Shown in pieces: positions 1-8,485 of a DNA stretch of 64,000 nt. Position 1 is the first letter of the stretch, and every line of letters starts with the position of its first letter. Location: assembly GCA_965198825.1 (NCBI GenBank), contig CBDAQB010000003.1:1178001-1242000 (forward strand), written 5' to 3'. The position numbers and the translations under genes are program-made. The notes beneath the pieces are model-generated. The model was not told where the DNA came from and did not search any database. It saw nothing but the letters and a program-made list of their open reading frames with translations. The stretch is from BOG-908 sp965198825. GTDB lineage: Bacteria > Pseudomonadota > Alphaproteobacteria > Acetobacterales > Acetobacteraceae.

Positions 1-1029
1 GGCGAGGATACCCACGGGGTAGCCCCAGATGTGGGCAAAGCCGGTGACGAGGGTGGGGCCGTAGAGGGGCTTGAATTCGTCGAGAACGCTGCCGTCCACG
101 AGACGCGCAATGATGTCGCGCACTTCAAACGGCCTGCGGCGGCCGGCGGAGACGATGCCGTAGAGCTCGGCAGGATCGTAGAGCGGAGCTACCGGTTCCC
201 GCAGTTCGAGTTGGCAATTTTTGACGCTGTTGAGCCGTCCCACGATCTGGCGCGCGATGCCAAGGGCGTGCGCATCGTTTTGCGCGTAGTGGTCGGTGAC
301 GCCTGAGGTGCGGCAATGCACATCCGCACCGCCCAGATCCTCGGCGCTGACGACTTCGCCCGTTGCAGCCTTCACCAGGGGAGGGCCGCCAAGAAAGATG
401 GTGCCCTGTTTGGCAACGATGACGTTCTCGTCGGCCATCGCCGGCACGTAGGCGCCGCCGGCCGTGCAGGAGCCCATGACGACGGCAATCTGGCTTATGC
501 CGGCTGCCGACATGCGTGCCTGATTGTAGAAGATGCGGCCGAAATGATCGCGGTCGGGAAACACCTCGTCCTGGTTCGGCAGGTTGGCGCCGCCGGAATC
601 GACAAGATAGACGCAGGGCAGGCGGTTCGCTTCGGCAATTTCCTGCGCGCGCAGATGCTTCTTCACCGTCATGGGAAAGTAGGTGCCGCCCTTCACGGTG
701 GCGTCGTTCGCCACCACCATGCATTCACGGCCGCTGATGCGCCCAATGCCGGCGATCAACCCGGCGGACGGGACCTCGTCGCCATATTGGCCGAGTGCCG
801 CGAGTTGCCCCACCTCGAGGAAAGGCGTGAGAGGGTCGAGGAGCATGCGGACCCGTTCGCGTGGCAGGAGTTTGCCGCGCGAGGCGTGGCGATCGCGCGC
901 TACCTGGCCGCCGCCGAGGCGCACCCGGCACGCGGTTTCCTGGAGGTCGGCTACCACGGCGCGCATGGCTTCCGCGTTGGTGGCAAACTCCGCCGATCTG
1001 GCATCGACACTTTGCGGAATTATCGGCAT
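1..1029 (-). CDS. mccB: methylcrotonyl-CoA carboxylase, carboxyltransferase (beta) subunit, 3'-truncated by window edge
   Basis: I translated the minus strand from the ATG at 1029; it stays open for 343 codons to the window edge, so the C-terminal third or more is missing. It carries the acetyl-CoA carboxyltransferase fold typical of MCC beta: YFPMTVKKHLRAQEIAE, then VYLVDSGGANLPNQDEVFPD and HFGRIFYNQARMSAAG, plus the oxyanion-type GSCTAGGAYVPAM segment. MCC beta transfers the carboxyl group from biotin to 3-methylcrotonyl-CoA in leucine degradation, with a biotin-carrying alpha subunit (not seen; probably past the left edge). It is divergent from a TetR regulator and an isovaleryl-CoA dehydrogenase gene, which supplies the preceding pathway step. 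The motif set separates it from propionyl-CoA carboxylase beta; geranyl-CoA carboxylase is the main alternative. Confidence 0.93.
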   Translation of the reverse strand, partial: MPIIPQSVDARSAEFATNAEAMRAVVADLQETACRVRLGGGQVARDRHASRGKLLPRERVRMLLDPLTPFLEVGQLAALGQYGDEVPSAGLIAGIGRISGRECMVVANDATVKGGTYFPMTVKKHLRAQEIAEANRLPCVYLVDSGGANLPNQDEVFPDRDHFGRIFYNQARMSAAGISQIAVVMGSCTAGGAYVPAMADENVIVAKQGTIFLGGPPLVKAATGEVVSAEDLGGADVHCRTSGVTDHYAQNDAHALGIARQIVGRLNSVKNCQLELREPVAPLYDPAELYGIVSAGRRRPFEVRDIIARLVDGSVLDEFKPLYGPTLVTGFAHIWGYPVGILA

Positions 1030-1167
1030 GGCCGCGGCAACCCCTCATGCACGCGGCGCGCGGGCCGCTCCTGCTCAAAAGAGCACAGGATGGTTGCGAG
1101 GTAAACGATCGCCCGTTAGGTTAATCGAGCGCCGTGATCCTCGCAGCGCAGGAGGCAGATCAACCCA

Positions 1168-1866
1168 ATGGCGCGTATCGCCGGATCGAACGGAGCCGAG
1201 ACGGCTGCCGCCATAAGGCAGGCCGGTTTGGAGTTGATCTTTGCCCACGGCTACCAGGGGTTCGGCCTGCGCGAGCTGGCGCAGAAAGTCGGCCTTCAGC
1301 CCGCCTCCCTTTATAACCACATCGCCAGCAAGCAGGCGCTTCTGTTCGGCCTGATAGAAGGTCACATGCGCGACCTGATCGCCCGCACCGAAGCGTGCCT
1401 CGTGGCCTGCGGCGGTGGTCCGCTAGAGCGGTTGGCGGCTTTCACTGCGAACCACCTCGACCGGCATATCGAGCGTAAGCTGGACGTGTATGTGGCGAAT
1501 TTCGAGCTTCGAAGCCTGGATCACGAGAACCTGGGCCTTATCCTCGGGCTGCGCCGCCGTTACGAGGCCATGCTCATCGCCATCCTGGACGAAGGCCGCG
1601 CCACTGGGGTTATCGGCGCTGCCGACACCCATGTTACCGCCTACGCGCTGCTCGCCATGCTGACCGGGGCCTGCACCTGGTATCGCCCCGACGGGCGCTT
1701 GACCAAGGCGGAAATGATCGAGTTGCACACGCGCCTCGTGCTCGACGGCTGCGCCAGGCGCTCGCCTGTCGTGACACAGGCGCGGAAGCGAACCACACCA
1801 TCCAAAGCAGTAGCCGCCCGGCGGCGCCATCCAAAACCCAGCAGGGAGCTCAAGCCATGGACATGA
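1168..1866 (+). CDS. TetR/AcrR-family transcriptional regulator (probable leucine-catabolism regulator)
   Basis: A 232-residue protein with an N-terminal helix-turn-helix: residues about 10-60 include FGLRELAQKVGLQPASLYNH, the usual TetR recognition segment. A helical ligand-binding region with GLRRRYEAML and a Lys/Arg-rich C-terminus follows. GGAGG lies 11 nt before the ATG. Its last codons overlap the start of the acyl-CoA dehydrogenase by 10 nt (ATGGACATGA), so the two are translationally coupled. With divergent mccB, this matches the TetR-type regulators of leucine/isovalerate (liu) genes known in some proteobacteria; that role is inferred from position. I could not define a convincing operator in the 138-nt divergent gap (1030-1167). 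Confidence 0.88.
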   Translation: MARIAGSNGAETAAAIRQAGLELIFAHGYQGFGLRELAQKVGLQPASLYNHIASKQALLFGLIEGHMRDLIARTEACLVACGGGPLERLAAFTANHLDRHIERKLDVYVANFELRSLDHENLGLILGLRRRYEAMLIAILDEGRATGVIGAADTHVTAYALLAMLTGACTWYRPDGRLTKAEMIELHTRLVLDGCARRSPVVTQARKRTTPSKAVAARRRHPKPSRELKPWT

Positions 1867-3020
1867 ACGGACTGACATTCGGGCTTGGCGAGGAAATAGA
1901 AGCGCTGCAGGACATGGTCCGCCGCTTCGCCCAGGCGGAAATCGCACCACGCGCCGCGGCCATCGACCGTGACAATGAATTTCCCGCCGATCTCTGGCGC
2001 AAGCTCGGTGAGCTCGGCCTGCTCGGCATCACGGTCGAGGAGGAGTATGGCGGCTCGGCAATGGGCTATCTCGCCCATGTCATTGCCATGGAGGAGATCA
2101 GCCGCGCCTCGGCTTCCGTCGGCCTTTCCTACGGCGCGCACTCCAATCTTTGCGTCAACCAGCTTCGCCGCAACGGCACCGAGGTGCAAAGGCGCGCGTA
2201 TCTGCCCAAGCTGGTCAGCGGCGAGCATGTCGGCGCACTCGCCATGAGCGAGCCAGGCGCGGGTTCGGACGTCGTCAGCATGAAACTGCGCGCGGACCGG
2301 CGCGGCGATCACTACGTGCTGAACGGCAACAAGATGTGGATCACCAACGGCCCCGATGCCGACGTGCTCGTGGTCTACGCCAAGACCGATCCGCAGGCGC
2401 ATTCCAAGGGCATCACCGCCTTCATCGTCGAGCGTGGTTTCGAAGGGTTCTCGACGGCGCAGAAACTCGATAAGCTCGGCATGCGCGGTTCGAACACCTG
2501 TGAGCTCGTCTTCGAGAATTGTGAAGTGCCAGAGGAGAATGTGCTAGGCGCCGTCGGGCGCGGCGTGGGCGTGTTGATGAGCGGCCTCGACTACGAGCGT
2601 GCCGTTCTGGCGGCAGGTCCGATCGGTATTATGCAGGCCTGCCTCGACGCGGTGCTGCCCTACGTGCATGAGCGCCGCCAGTTTGGCCAGGCAATCGGCG
2701 AGTTCCAGCTTGTTCAAGGCAAGCTTGCCGACATGTACACCATCACCAATGCCGCAAGGGCCTACGTTTACACAGTAGCCCGCGCCTGCGACGAGGGCCG
2801 CACCACGCGCAAGGATGCCGCTGGCGCCATTCTTTTTGCAGCAGAACAGGCAACCAGTGTGGCGCTCGATGCCATCCAGCTGCTTGGAGGCAACGGCTAT
2901 ATCAATGACTACCCGACAGGACGCCTGCTTCGCGATGCGAAGCTTTATGAGATCGGAGCGGGCACTAGCGAAATACGGCGGATGCTGATTGGTCGGGAGT
3001 TGTTTCAGGAAGGAAGGTAA
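1857..3020 (+). CDS. ivd: isovaleryl-CoA dehydrogenase
   Basis: A 387-residue acyl-CoA dehydrogenase of normal family length. It has both family signatures: ALAMSEPGAGSDVVSMKL (FAD/substrate binding) and QLLGGNGYINDYPTGRLLRD (C-terminal). Isovaleryl-CoA-specific features are SYGAHSNLCVNQ near residues 88-99 and GLDYERAVLAAGPIG, where Glu sits at the catalytic-base position typical of IVD rather than in the C-terminal position of most acyl-CoA dehydrogenases. It oxidises isovaleryl-CoA to 3-methylcrotonyl-CoA, the substrate of the carboxylase encoded divergently. AGGGAG precedes the ATG, which overlaps the TetR stop. A degenerate palindromic repeat begins 9 nt after its stop. Confidence 0.93.
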   Translation: MDMNGLTFGLGEEIEALQDMVRRFAQAEIAPRAAAIDRDNEFPADLWRKLGELGLLGITVEEEYGGSAMGYLAHVIAMEEISRASASVGLSYGAHSNLCVNQLRRNGTEVQRRAYLPKLVSGEHVGALAMSEPGAGSDVVSMKLRADRRGDHYVLNGNKMWITNGPDADVLVVYAKTDPQAHSKGITAFIVERGFEGFSTAQKLDKLGMRGSNTCELVFENCEVPEENVLGAVGRGVGVLMSGLDYERAVLAAGPIGIMQACLDAVLPYVHERRQFGQAIGEFQLVQGKLADMYTITNAARAYVYTVARACDEGRTTRKDAAGAILFAAEQATSVALDAIQLLGGNGYINDYPTGRLLRDAKLYEIGAGTSEIRRMLIGRELFQEGR

Positions 3021-3028
3021 GAAGACGA

Positions 3029-3136
3029 GTTCTTTTCTGAAAAAGAACCAAAAAACTTTTGCCAGTTAAGGCCCGGCATTTTACATTCGCGATCCTATGT
3101 CGCGAAAGTCCTTTGCCGTTCTTTCCTAAACAGAAC
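3029..3136. repeat. degenerate copy of intergenic palindromic element (copy 1)
   Basis: The left arm GTTCTTTTCTGAAAAAGAAC followed by CAAAAAACTTTT is clear. The right arm is decayed (AAAGTCCTTTGCCGTTC ... CAGAAC). The centre holds its own hairpin, TTCGCGA-tcctatg-TCGCGAA. It lies between the convergent ivd and amidase genes. Confidence 0.75.
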
Positions 3137-3183
3137 TCTTAGCCTCTCTCTCCCTCCTAACGGGATCGGTAGAAAACGGCCGA

Positions 3184-4686
3184 TCAGGCGTGTGCCGTTC
3201 GCGCGCTGTCCGGCCAGGGCAAAGCCTCCTCAAGTTGCGCCGCCAGGCGGAACAAGGTTGCCTCATTGCCGTAGCGTGCGACGAACTGCACGCCCACGGG
3301 GAGCAGCGGCCCGCCGGGCTCCGCAGGCGCCGTGTGCAGAGGCACCGACATGCTCGGGGTAAAAGTCAGGTTGGACGCCTGAGTAAACGGCGTGCGGGCT
3401 AGCCCTTCTGCAGCCATCTTTTCGAGCAGGCCAAGCTTCAGCATGACCCGTCCCGCGCGCAGGGTGCGTATGGCCGACATCAGGCGCAGTTGCCCTGGTT
3501 TGGAGGAGAGTTCGCCGATACGCGCCGGCGGTGCCGCGACGCTTGGCAGCAGCCAAAGATCGTAGGTCGCATGGAATTTGCTGAGCGCGCGTGCGAAACC
3601 GTTCCAATCGATGTGCGCGCCGACGTATTCGCCAGACGAGAGCGCGCGGCCGAGGAAAGCCAGCATGGCTGTTTCCGGCTCGAAGGCGCTCGCCGGCGAG
3701 CCGGAGGAGGCGACCTCGGCGGCCACATGGCCCAGGTAAATCTTGAGGTAGCACGCGGCCAGCGCGGCGCCGTCGATGGCGGGCGCGGCTTCCTCGACGT
3801 GGTGACCAAGATCGTCGAGCAGACGCGCGGCGTTCATGACCGCATCGATGCAGGCCTGGTCTACAGGAGTACCGGTCGGCGAAGCCGTCGAGTAGCCGAT
3901 GCGCAAACGTCCCGGTGGGATCGCGACCTCGGCTGCAAACGGGCGTTCCGGCGGTGGCAGCGCGAACGGATCGCCGGGCTCCGGCCGGAGCAGCAAATCG
4001 AGCATGTGCGCGCTGTCGCGGACCGACGTGGTGAGAACGCCGTGCGATGACGCGCCCTCCCAGTTGAAGCCGGACTGAGGTCCGTTCGAAATCCGCCCTG
4101 TCGACGGTTTCAGGCCGAACAACCCGCAAAAGCTAGCGGGGATGCGGATCGAACCGCCGCCGTCGCTGGCGCCCGCCATCGGCACCAGTCCGCCGGCGAC
4201 GGCAGCCGCGGCGCCGCCCGAAGAGCCGCCTGGTGTGCGGCCCTGATCCCAAGGATTGCGTGTTGGCCCCCACAGCACCGCTTCCGAGACAGCTTTAAGG
4301 GCCAGTTCGGGCGTCGCTGTGCGGCCGTAGATGACCAGGCCGGCATCAAGGCAACGCTGCGTGTAGGCGCTGTGCTCGGTAGCGCGCCTGTTGCGGAAAG
4401 GAACCGCGCCCCCGGTGTGCAATTGCCCGGCATATTCCTGCCCACGATCCTTCAGCAGAAAAGGAACGCCGCCGAACGGTCCACCTGGCTTGCCGCCTGC
4501 CGCCTTGATTTGTGCGCGCGCTGCATCGTCGAAACGGATCGGCACTGCATTCAATGTTTGGGCGGTAGCGTCGGTGCGCGCAATGGCTGCTTCGAGAAGT
4601 TCTATCGCGCTGACCTGACCTTTTGCGACCAATTCGGCTTGCGCTGTCGCGTCTAGTCCGGTGAGTTGCTTGATCAGGTCTGTCAA
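3184..4686 (-). CDS. amidase (amidase-signature family)
   Basis: A 500-residue amidase-signature hydrolase. The Ser-cisSer-Lys triad is visible: Lys in PFLLKDRG (about residue 79), the cis-Ser in GGSSGGAAAAVAGG (about 153-157), and the nucleophile Ser in ASDGGGSIRIPASFCG (about 177). The start is probably TTG at 4686, preceded on the minus strand by AGGA. The specific substrate cannot be told: family members hydrolyse aliphatic or aromatic amides, nitrile-derived amides, or glutamine in GatA. It is unlikely to be GatA because gatB/gatC are not beside it and its C-terminus is of the general amidase kind. No signal peptide, so cytoplasmic. It is followed by an unrelated lipoprotein gene after a palindromic repeat. 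Confidence 0.9.
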   Translation of the reverse strand: MTDLIKQLTGLDATAQAELVAKGQVSAIELLEAAIARTDATAQTLNAVPIRFDDAARAQIKAAGGKPGGPFGGVPFLLKDRGQEYAGQLHTGGAVPFRNRRATEHSAYTQRCLDAGLVIYGRTATPELALKAVSEAVLWGPTRNPWDQGRTPGGSSGGAAAAVAGGLVPMAGASDGGGSIRIPASFCGLFGLKPSTGRISNGPQSGFNWEGASSHGVLTTSVRDSAHMLDLLLRPEPGDPFALPPPERPFAAEVAIPPGRLRIGYSTASPTGTPVDQACIDAVMNAARLLDDLGHHVEEAAPAIDGAALAACYLKIYLGHVAAEVASSGSPASAFEPETAMLAFLGRALSSGEYVGAHIDWNGFARALSKFHATYDLWLLPSVAAPPARIGELSSKPGQLRLMSAIRTLRAGRVMLKLGLLEKMAAEGLARTPFTQASNLTFTPSMSVPLHTAPAEPGGPLLPVGVQFVARYGNEATLFRLAAQLEEALPWPDSARTAHA

Positions 4687-4716
4687 TTGTGAGTCCTAGA
4701 AGGGAGTAGGAAAAGA

Positions 4717-4827
4717 CTTCTTTTTTGAAAAAAAAAGCAAAAAGCTTTTTCGAGTTCAGGTTCGGCACTTCCACAAGCACGGTCCCACAACGCAAAAGTT
4801 TTTTGGTTCTTTTTTTCAAAAAAGAAC
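4717..4827. repeat. intergenic palindromic element (copy 2)
   Basis: Arms CTTCTTTTTTGAAAAA...GCAAAAAGCTTTT and CAAAAGTTTTTTGGTTC...CAAAAAAGAAC flank a central segment of about 45 nt containing GGTTCGGCACTTCC. It lies upstream of the amidase start and downstream of the lipoprotein gene stop, with both genes on the minus strand reading away from each other's 3'/5' side. Confidence 0.9.
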
Positions 4828-4835
4828 ATGCTTCC

Positions 4836-6320
4836 TCACTGCGGTGAAGCCAAAATCGCATACCGAGGCTTGATCCCGGCCGCATCCAAAGGGCCGCCAA
4901 GATCACTGCCTAGGCCAGGCGCGATGTTCACGGTCGCGCCGTAAAGGAGTTCCATAATGGTGAGCGCAGTTGCCTGCGTGGCCTCGCTTGCGCCGAGCGC
5001 CTCGGTGGTTTGATAGGAATGCACCAGGTCCTGCGCGGCGGCGCGCTGCAAATTAAACAGCTTGTCGAAGAGGGGCTTGTTTGCTGGGTCGCGAGCGGAC
5101 CAGGCGAAGAGCGTGTCCAGGACGGCGTCGTGGCGGTGGCGTAGCCAAGGCGTCCACTGGGTCGCGTTGGCTTGCTGAATAGCAAGCAGGGGCATGTGAA
5201 GCAGAGTGAAATTCGTATCGCTGGACAGCAATGATTGATCGCGTCGTGCGGCGTTGCCGAGTGGCAGGATGGCGCCGTCGCGTATCTGGTTCAGCGTGTC
5301 GCGCCAGGCAGTGAAGTTTGGCAGCGTTTCGAAGGCGCCAGGGTCCGCGGGGCGGGTGTAGATGTCGAACAGGCAGGCGGGGGCAGGCGTGCCGGTGGTG
5401 ATGTCCCAGACGCCGGCGTGAGCTGCTTCACCTTGCGCGGCCGGCGTGGTGGATCCCCAAGGGTCCGCGGCGAGGACCAGGATGCGGCCGTCCAGGCGGA
5501 AGACGTCGGTAGCGCCATAGTCGCCGGTCTGCGAGGCGTAGGCGGAGAAGCGGCCGCCGGCGTTGGCCGTTGACTGGGCTCGCACGACTTCGGTCAGCGA
5601 AATAGGGGTGATGACCGGGGCTGCACCGGCAATGCTCACGCTGCGGGCGCGTCGCTGAAAGAGCGCATAGCCATTGGCATCATAGAGATCCACGCTGACC
5701 CGCAAGGGAGAGTCAGCACTTTGCTGGCCGTGGGTTCCGGCGATTTCTTCGGCGCCCATGACAGCAGGATCGGCCGACCCAGTTCGGGCGATCGCGGCGT
5801 TGGCGCGTTGCGCGATGGCTTCGCAGAGCGCACCTGCCGGCTGCGCGCCTGCGCCAGCGGCGGCGTGGAAGTTCACATACTGGGCAAGGGCGTTTGACCC
5901 GATCGATCTCGCTGGAGGCTCGTGCCATGCCTGCAGCGCCGCCTTCCGTTCTGCGAGGGCTGACTGCAAGCACGACTCACCTTCGGAAGCCGGCGAGGTG
6001 GGCAGATGGCACTGAGCAGACAGGCCCAGGAGCCACACGCGCTGACTTGCGATCAGGCTGTCGCGCGCAAACAGGTCGGCGGTTCGGATGTCCTGCTGAA
6101 AGGCTTCCAGCATCGCGCGGTTGGCGCTGCCGAGGTTTGGCGCGCGGCAGATGGCTTGCTCTGCGGGAGCGGCGGCCTCCACGCAATCGGCGCTGGTGTC
6201 CGACCCGGCTGCCGTTTCGGGCGCGTTGGAGACGTCCGGCACGTAAGGCGTGGCGTGTCGGATCGCGCAGCCGGAGAGCATGAGCGCGACGGCGAGCAGG
6301 GCGGGCTGAGATCGGAACAT
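4836..6320 (-). CDS. lipoprotein with N-terminal LprI-like (DUF1311) domain, function unknown
   Basis: A 494-residue protein that starts with a lipoprotein signal peptide ending in the lipobox LSGC (Cys about residue 18), so it is probably membrane-anchored in the periplasm. Residues about 46-135 resemble the LprI/DUF1311 domain: paired cysteines, AEQAICRAPNLGSANRAM and SQRVWLLGLSAQC, then CLQSALAERKAALQAW. LprI domains are known as lysozyme-inhibitor-like modules, but that activity is not certain for this protein. The remaining 350 residues are not recognised; they look like a beta-rich periplasmic domain with a helical C-terminus. It is encoded 15 nt downstream of the TonB-like gene on the same strand, probably as one transcript. 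Confidence 0.75.
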   Translation of the reverse strand: MFRSQPALLAVALMLSGCAIRHATPYVPDVSNAPETAAGSDTSADCVEAAAPAEQAICRAPNLGSANRAMLEAFQQDIRTADLFARDSLIASQRVWLLGLSAQCHLPTSPASEGESCLQSALAERKAALQAWHEPPARSIGSNALAQYVNFHAAAGAGAQPAGALCEAIAQRANAAIARTGSADPAVMGAEEIAGTHGQQSADSPLRVSVDLYDANGYALFQRRARSVSIAGAAPVITPISLTEVVRAQSTANAGGRFSAYASQTGDYGATDVFRLDGRILVLAADPWGSTTPAAQGEAAHAGVWDITTGTPAPACLFDIYTRPADPGAFETLPNFTAWRDTLNQIRDGAILPLGNAARRDQSLLSSDTNFTLLHMPLLAIQQANATQWTPWLRHRHDAVLDTLFAWSARDPANKPLFDKLFNLQRAAAQDLVHSYQTTEALGASEATQATALTIMELLYGATVNIAPGLGSDLGGPLDAAGIKPRYAILASPQ

Positions 6321-6335
6321 CGGCTGGGTCGTTTC

Positions 6336-7019
6336 TTACGGATGGAAGATCAGGGTGCCGTGCACGTCGTAAGTCGCGGCGCCCAGGTCAGGAGGAGGCG
6401 GGAACGGGCCGGCTTGCGCGACGGCGGTGCGCGCGGCCGCGTTGATTTCGGGAATGGCGCAGGGCTCGATAGCGAAACCCGCTACGGTGCCGGTGCGGCT
6501 GACGGTAACCCGGTAGCCAACCACGCAGGTGTTTCGGCGGTCCCACGCCAGGCTGGGTTGGCGCTTGCCTGCCAGCACCTGGCGCCGGACGGCGGCCTCG
6601 AAGGACGCCAAAGTGCCACGGGTGCCAGCCCCGCCTCCTGAGGTGGTAGCGACGTCCAAGCCGAGCCCGATGTCCGTTGCGGCACCAAAGTGTGTGGCGG
6701 GTGGCGCGCTTCGCGCCCTGACGCGTGGCGCCGCGGGCGGTGGAGGCAGTGCGGGCGGCGTCGCCATGGCGATCTCCGGAACAGGCATGTTCACGGGCGG
6801 TGGCGCGGCCAAGGCAGGCTGTGGCAGAGGTGGAGGCGGAGGTGGGCGTTTCGGCTCCTGGATGAGCAACGTCGCCACAGTCTGGGGCAGGATGCGCCGG
6901 AACGGTGCAGGCGCCAGCACGATGCCGGCGAGCAGCAAGGCGTGCAGGAGTACTACCGCGCCGCCCGCTACGGCACGGCGCAGCGGCGAGCCGTCCAGCT
7001 CTAGGTGGGGAGGAGACAT
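6336..7019 (-). CDS. TonB-like energy-transducer family protein
   Basis: A 227-residue protein with TonB architecture. One membrane anchor (about residues 16-37, AVVLLHALLLAGIVLAP) is followed by a proline-rich periplasmic spacer (PKRPPPPPPLPQP and repeated APPP/PALPPPP) and a C-terminal globular domain of about 90 residues containing GYRVTVSRTGTVAGFAIEP. TonB proteins couple ExbB-ExbD proton flow to outer-membrane transporters. Neither exbB nor exbD nor a TonB-dependent receptor is beside it, so this is an orphan and its receptor is unknown. It is divergent from the cation-efflux gene and directly upstream of the LprI-type lipoprotein gene. Confidence 0.82.
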   Translation of the reverse strand: MSPPHLELDGSPLRRAVAGGAVVLLHALLLAGIVLAPAPFRRILPQTVATLLIQEPKRPPPPPPLPQPALAAPPPVNMPVPEIAMATPPALPPPPAAPRVRARSAPPATHFGAATDIGLGLDVATTSGGGAGTRGTLASFEAAVRRQVLAGKRQPSLAWDRRNTCVVGYRVTVSRTGTVAGFAIEPCAIPEINAAARTAVAQAGPFPPPPDLGAATYDVHGTLIFHP

Positions 7020-7181
7020 TTTGGGGTTGGCCAGGCGCTTGGGCCCGTTTCTTGCGGAGGGTAGGGACGTTTACGGAGGGCATACTATAGCCGTTTGCAA
7101 ATGTCGCCGGGCAGGCTACGCAGCCCGGGCGCCGGCCACCGCGGCCTTATTTCCAGTTCGCGAACCTTTGTAGAAGAGGCC

Positions 7182-8069
7182 ATGGACCGCAGCCTGCGAT
7201 TAGCCTGGGGAAGCCTCGCCATCAGCTTCATCGTGCTCGCCATGAAGGGTGGGGCATGGTGGCTGACGGGCAGCGTGGCCCTCTACTCTGATGCGCTGGA
7301 GACGGTGATCAATGTGGTCGCCGCCATCGGAGCACTGATCGCCCTGTGGTTCAGCGCGCTACCGGCTGACGCGAACCATCCCTACGGTCACAACAAGGCC
7401 GAGTATTTGAGCGCAGTCGTGGAAGGCGCGCTTGTGCTGGCCACCGCCTTCATGATCGCGCGCGAGGCATGGGCCGGTTTCGAACATCCGCATGCGCCAG
7501 AGACGCCGTTTGTCGGCATCGGCCTGAACGCCGCGGCCGGGGTGATCAACCTTGTCTGGGCTCTTGTCCTGATTACCCGCGGCCGCGCCTGGAAATCGCC
7601 TGCGTTGGTGGCAGGCGGCCGGCATATCATGACCGACGTATGGACCACAGGCGCAGTGCTCGTGGGCTTCGCGCTTGTCCCGCTGACCGGTTTTCTGCGC
7701 CTTGATCCGATTGTCGCGGCACTGGTGGCGGTCAACATCCTCAGGGCCGGCTACACCATGCTACGCGAGTCCCTGGGCGGACTCATGGATGAGGTGGCCG
7801 ATCCCGAGGCAGTGGCCGATCTGCGCCGAATCATTTCGGCTAATGCACAAGGAGCGCTGGAGTCCCACGACGTCCGCACACGCGTCGCGGGCCGGGTGAC
7901 GTTTGTTGAGTTCCACTTGGTGGTACCCGGCCGCATGTCAGTTGAAGAGTCGCATGTCATCTGCGACCGCATCGAGGAAGCACTACGCGACAAACTCGGC
8001 GAAGCAGTGATTAACATCCATGTCGAGCCTGAGGAGAAGGCTAAGCATGAAGGAGTAGCTGTGGTTTAG
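7182..8069 (+). CDS. cation diffusion facilitator (CDF) family metal efflux transporter
   Basis: A 295-residue CDF transporter. I chose the ATG at 7182 (GAAGAGG upstream) because the CDF core begins right there; 29 in-frame codons precede it. Five to six hydrophobic segments are followed by a cytoplasmic ferredoxin-like C-terminal domain from about residue 205. Metal-site segments are ALYSDALETVINV in TM2, HPYGHNKAEY in the TM2-TM3 loop, and GRHIMTDVWTT in TM5 with the HxxxD pair. CDF proteins exchange Zn2+, Fe2+, Co2+ or other divalent cations for protons. TM2 has D-x2-E rather than D-x3-D, so metal choice cannot be read safely from sequence. Confidence 0.9.
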   Translation: MDRSLRLAWGSLAISFIVLAMKGGAWWLTGSVALYSDALETVINVVAAIGALIALWFSALPADANHPYGHNKAEYLSAVVEGALVLATAFMIAREAWAGFEHPHAPETPFVGIGLNAAAGVINLVWALVLITRGRAWKSPALVAGGRHIMTDVWTTGAVLVGFALVPLTGFLRLDPIVAALVAVNILRAGYTMLRESLGGLMDEVADPEAVADLRRIISANAQGALESHDVRTRVAGRVTFVEFHLVVPGRMSVEESHVICDRIEEALRDKLGEAVINIHVEPEEKAKHEGVAVV

Positions 8070-8079
8070 GGAGTCAAGC

Positions 8080-8192
8080 GCTTCTTTTTTGAAAACAAAG
8101 AAGCAAAAAGCTCCTGCAAGTTTAGGCCGGGCCTAAGAGATTGCCGAGCCAAAAAACCAAAAGTTTTTTGCTTCTTTTTTTCAAAAAAGAAG
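8080..8192. repeat. intergenic palindromic element (copy 3)
   Basis: The left arm has a small insertion (CTTCTTTTTTGAAAACAAAG) and the right arm CAAAAGTTTTTTGCTTC...CAAAAAAGAAG is intact. It lies between convergent genes (CDF transporter and the 87-residue protein). Confidence 0.88.
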
Positions 8193-8205
8193 GTGCTTGC
8201 TAGTC

Positions 8206-8469
8206 TTATGCGTTCCGTAAGCGCTTCGCATTAGCCGTTGCATGCTTGTGAAAAGGCCGCAGCACAGCCTCGGTATCTTTCCCGGCCATCAAGGCAAAGC
8301 TGGATTGCTGCATGGCGCGCATTTTTTCGTTAACCATACGGCCATACTCAGCTTGGCTGCATGCGCCGGTCGCCATAAGCGTAGTACGGTGCCAGATGGT
8401 CTCCCAGCTCGCCATCGCCAGTTCGGTCATCATGATCGGCAAGTCGAAAGGCGAGAGGGAAGACTTCAT
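8206..8469 (-). CDS. small phasin-like / unknown protein
   Basis: An 87-residue cytoplasmic protein starting at an ATG with GGAA eight bases upstream. It is Met-rich and predicted to be mostly amphipathic helix (ELAMASWETIWHRTTLMA, AEYGRMVNEKMRAMQQS). The pattern W-x2-I-x-H/R-R-x3-M recalls small helical proteins often grouped near phasins, but I do not recognise a specific family and no function is assigned. It is encoded 16 nt downstream of the superoxide dismutase gene on the same strand, so the two are probably cotranscribed. Confidence 0.65.
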   Translation of the reverse strand: MKSSLSPFDLPIMMTELAMASWETIWHRTTLMATGACSQAEYGRMVNEKMRAMQQSSFALMAGKDTEAVLRPFHKHATANAKRLRNA

Positions 8470-8485
8470 TGTGGTTTCCTAGTGG

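Noticed and set aside
316..1104. 262-codon plus-strand open frame at the left edge
   Set aside because: It is antisense to mccB, whose minus-strand translation shows clear carboxyltransferase motifs; the plus-strand frame has no recognisable domain.
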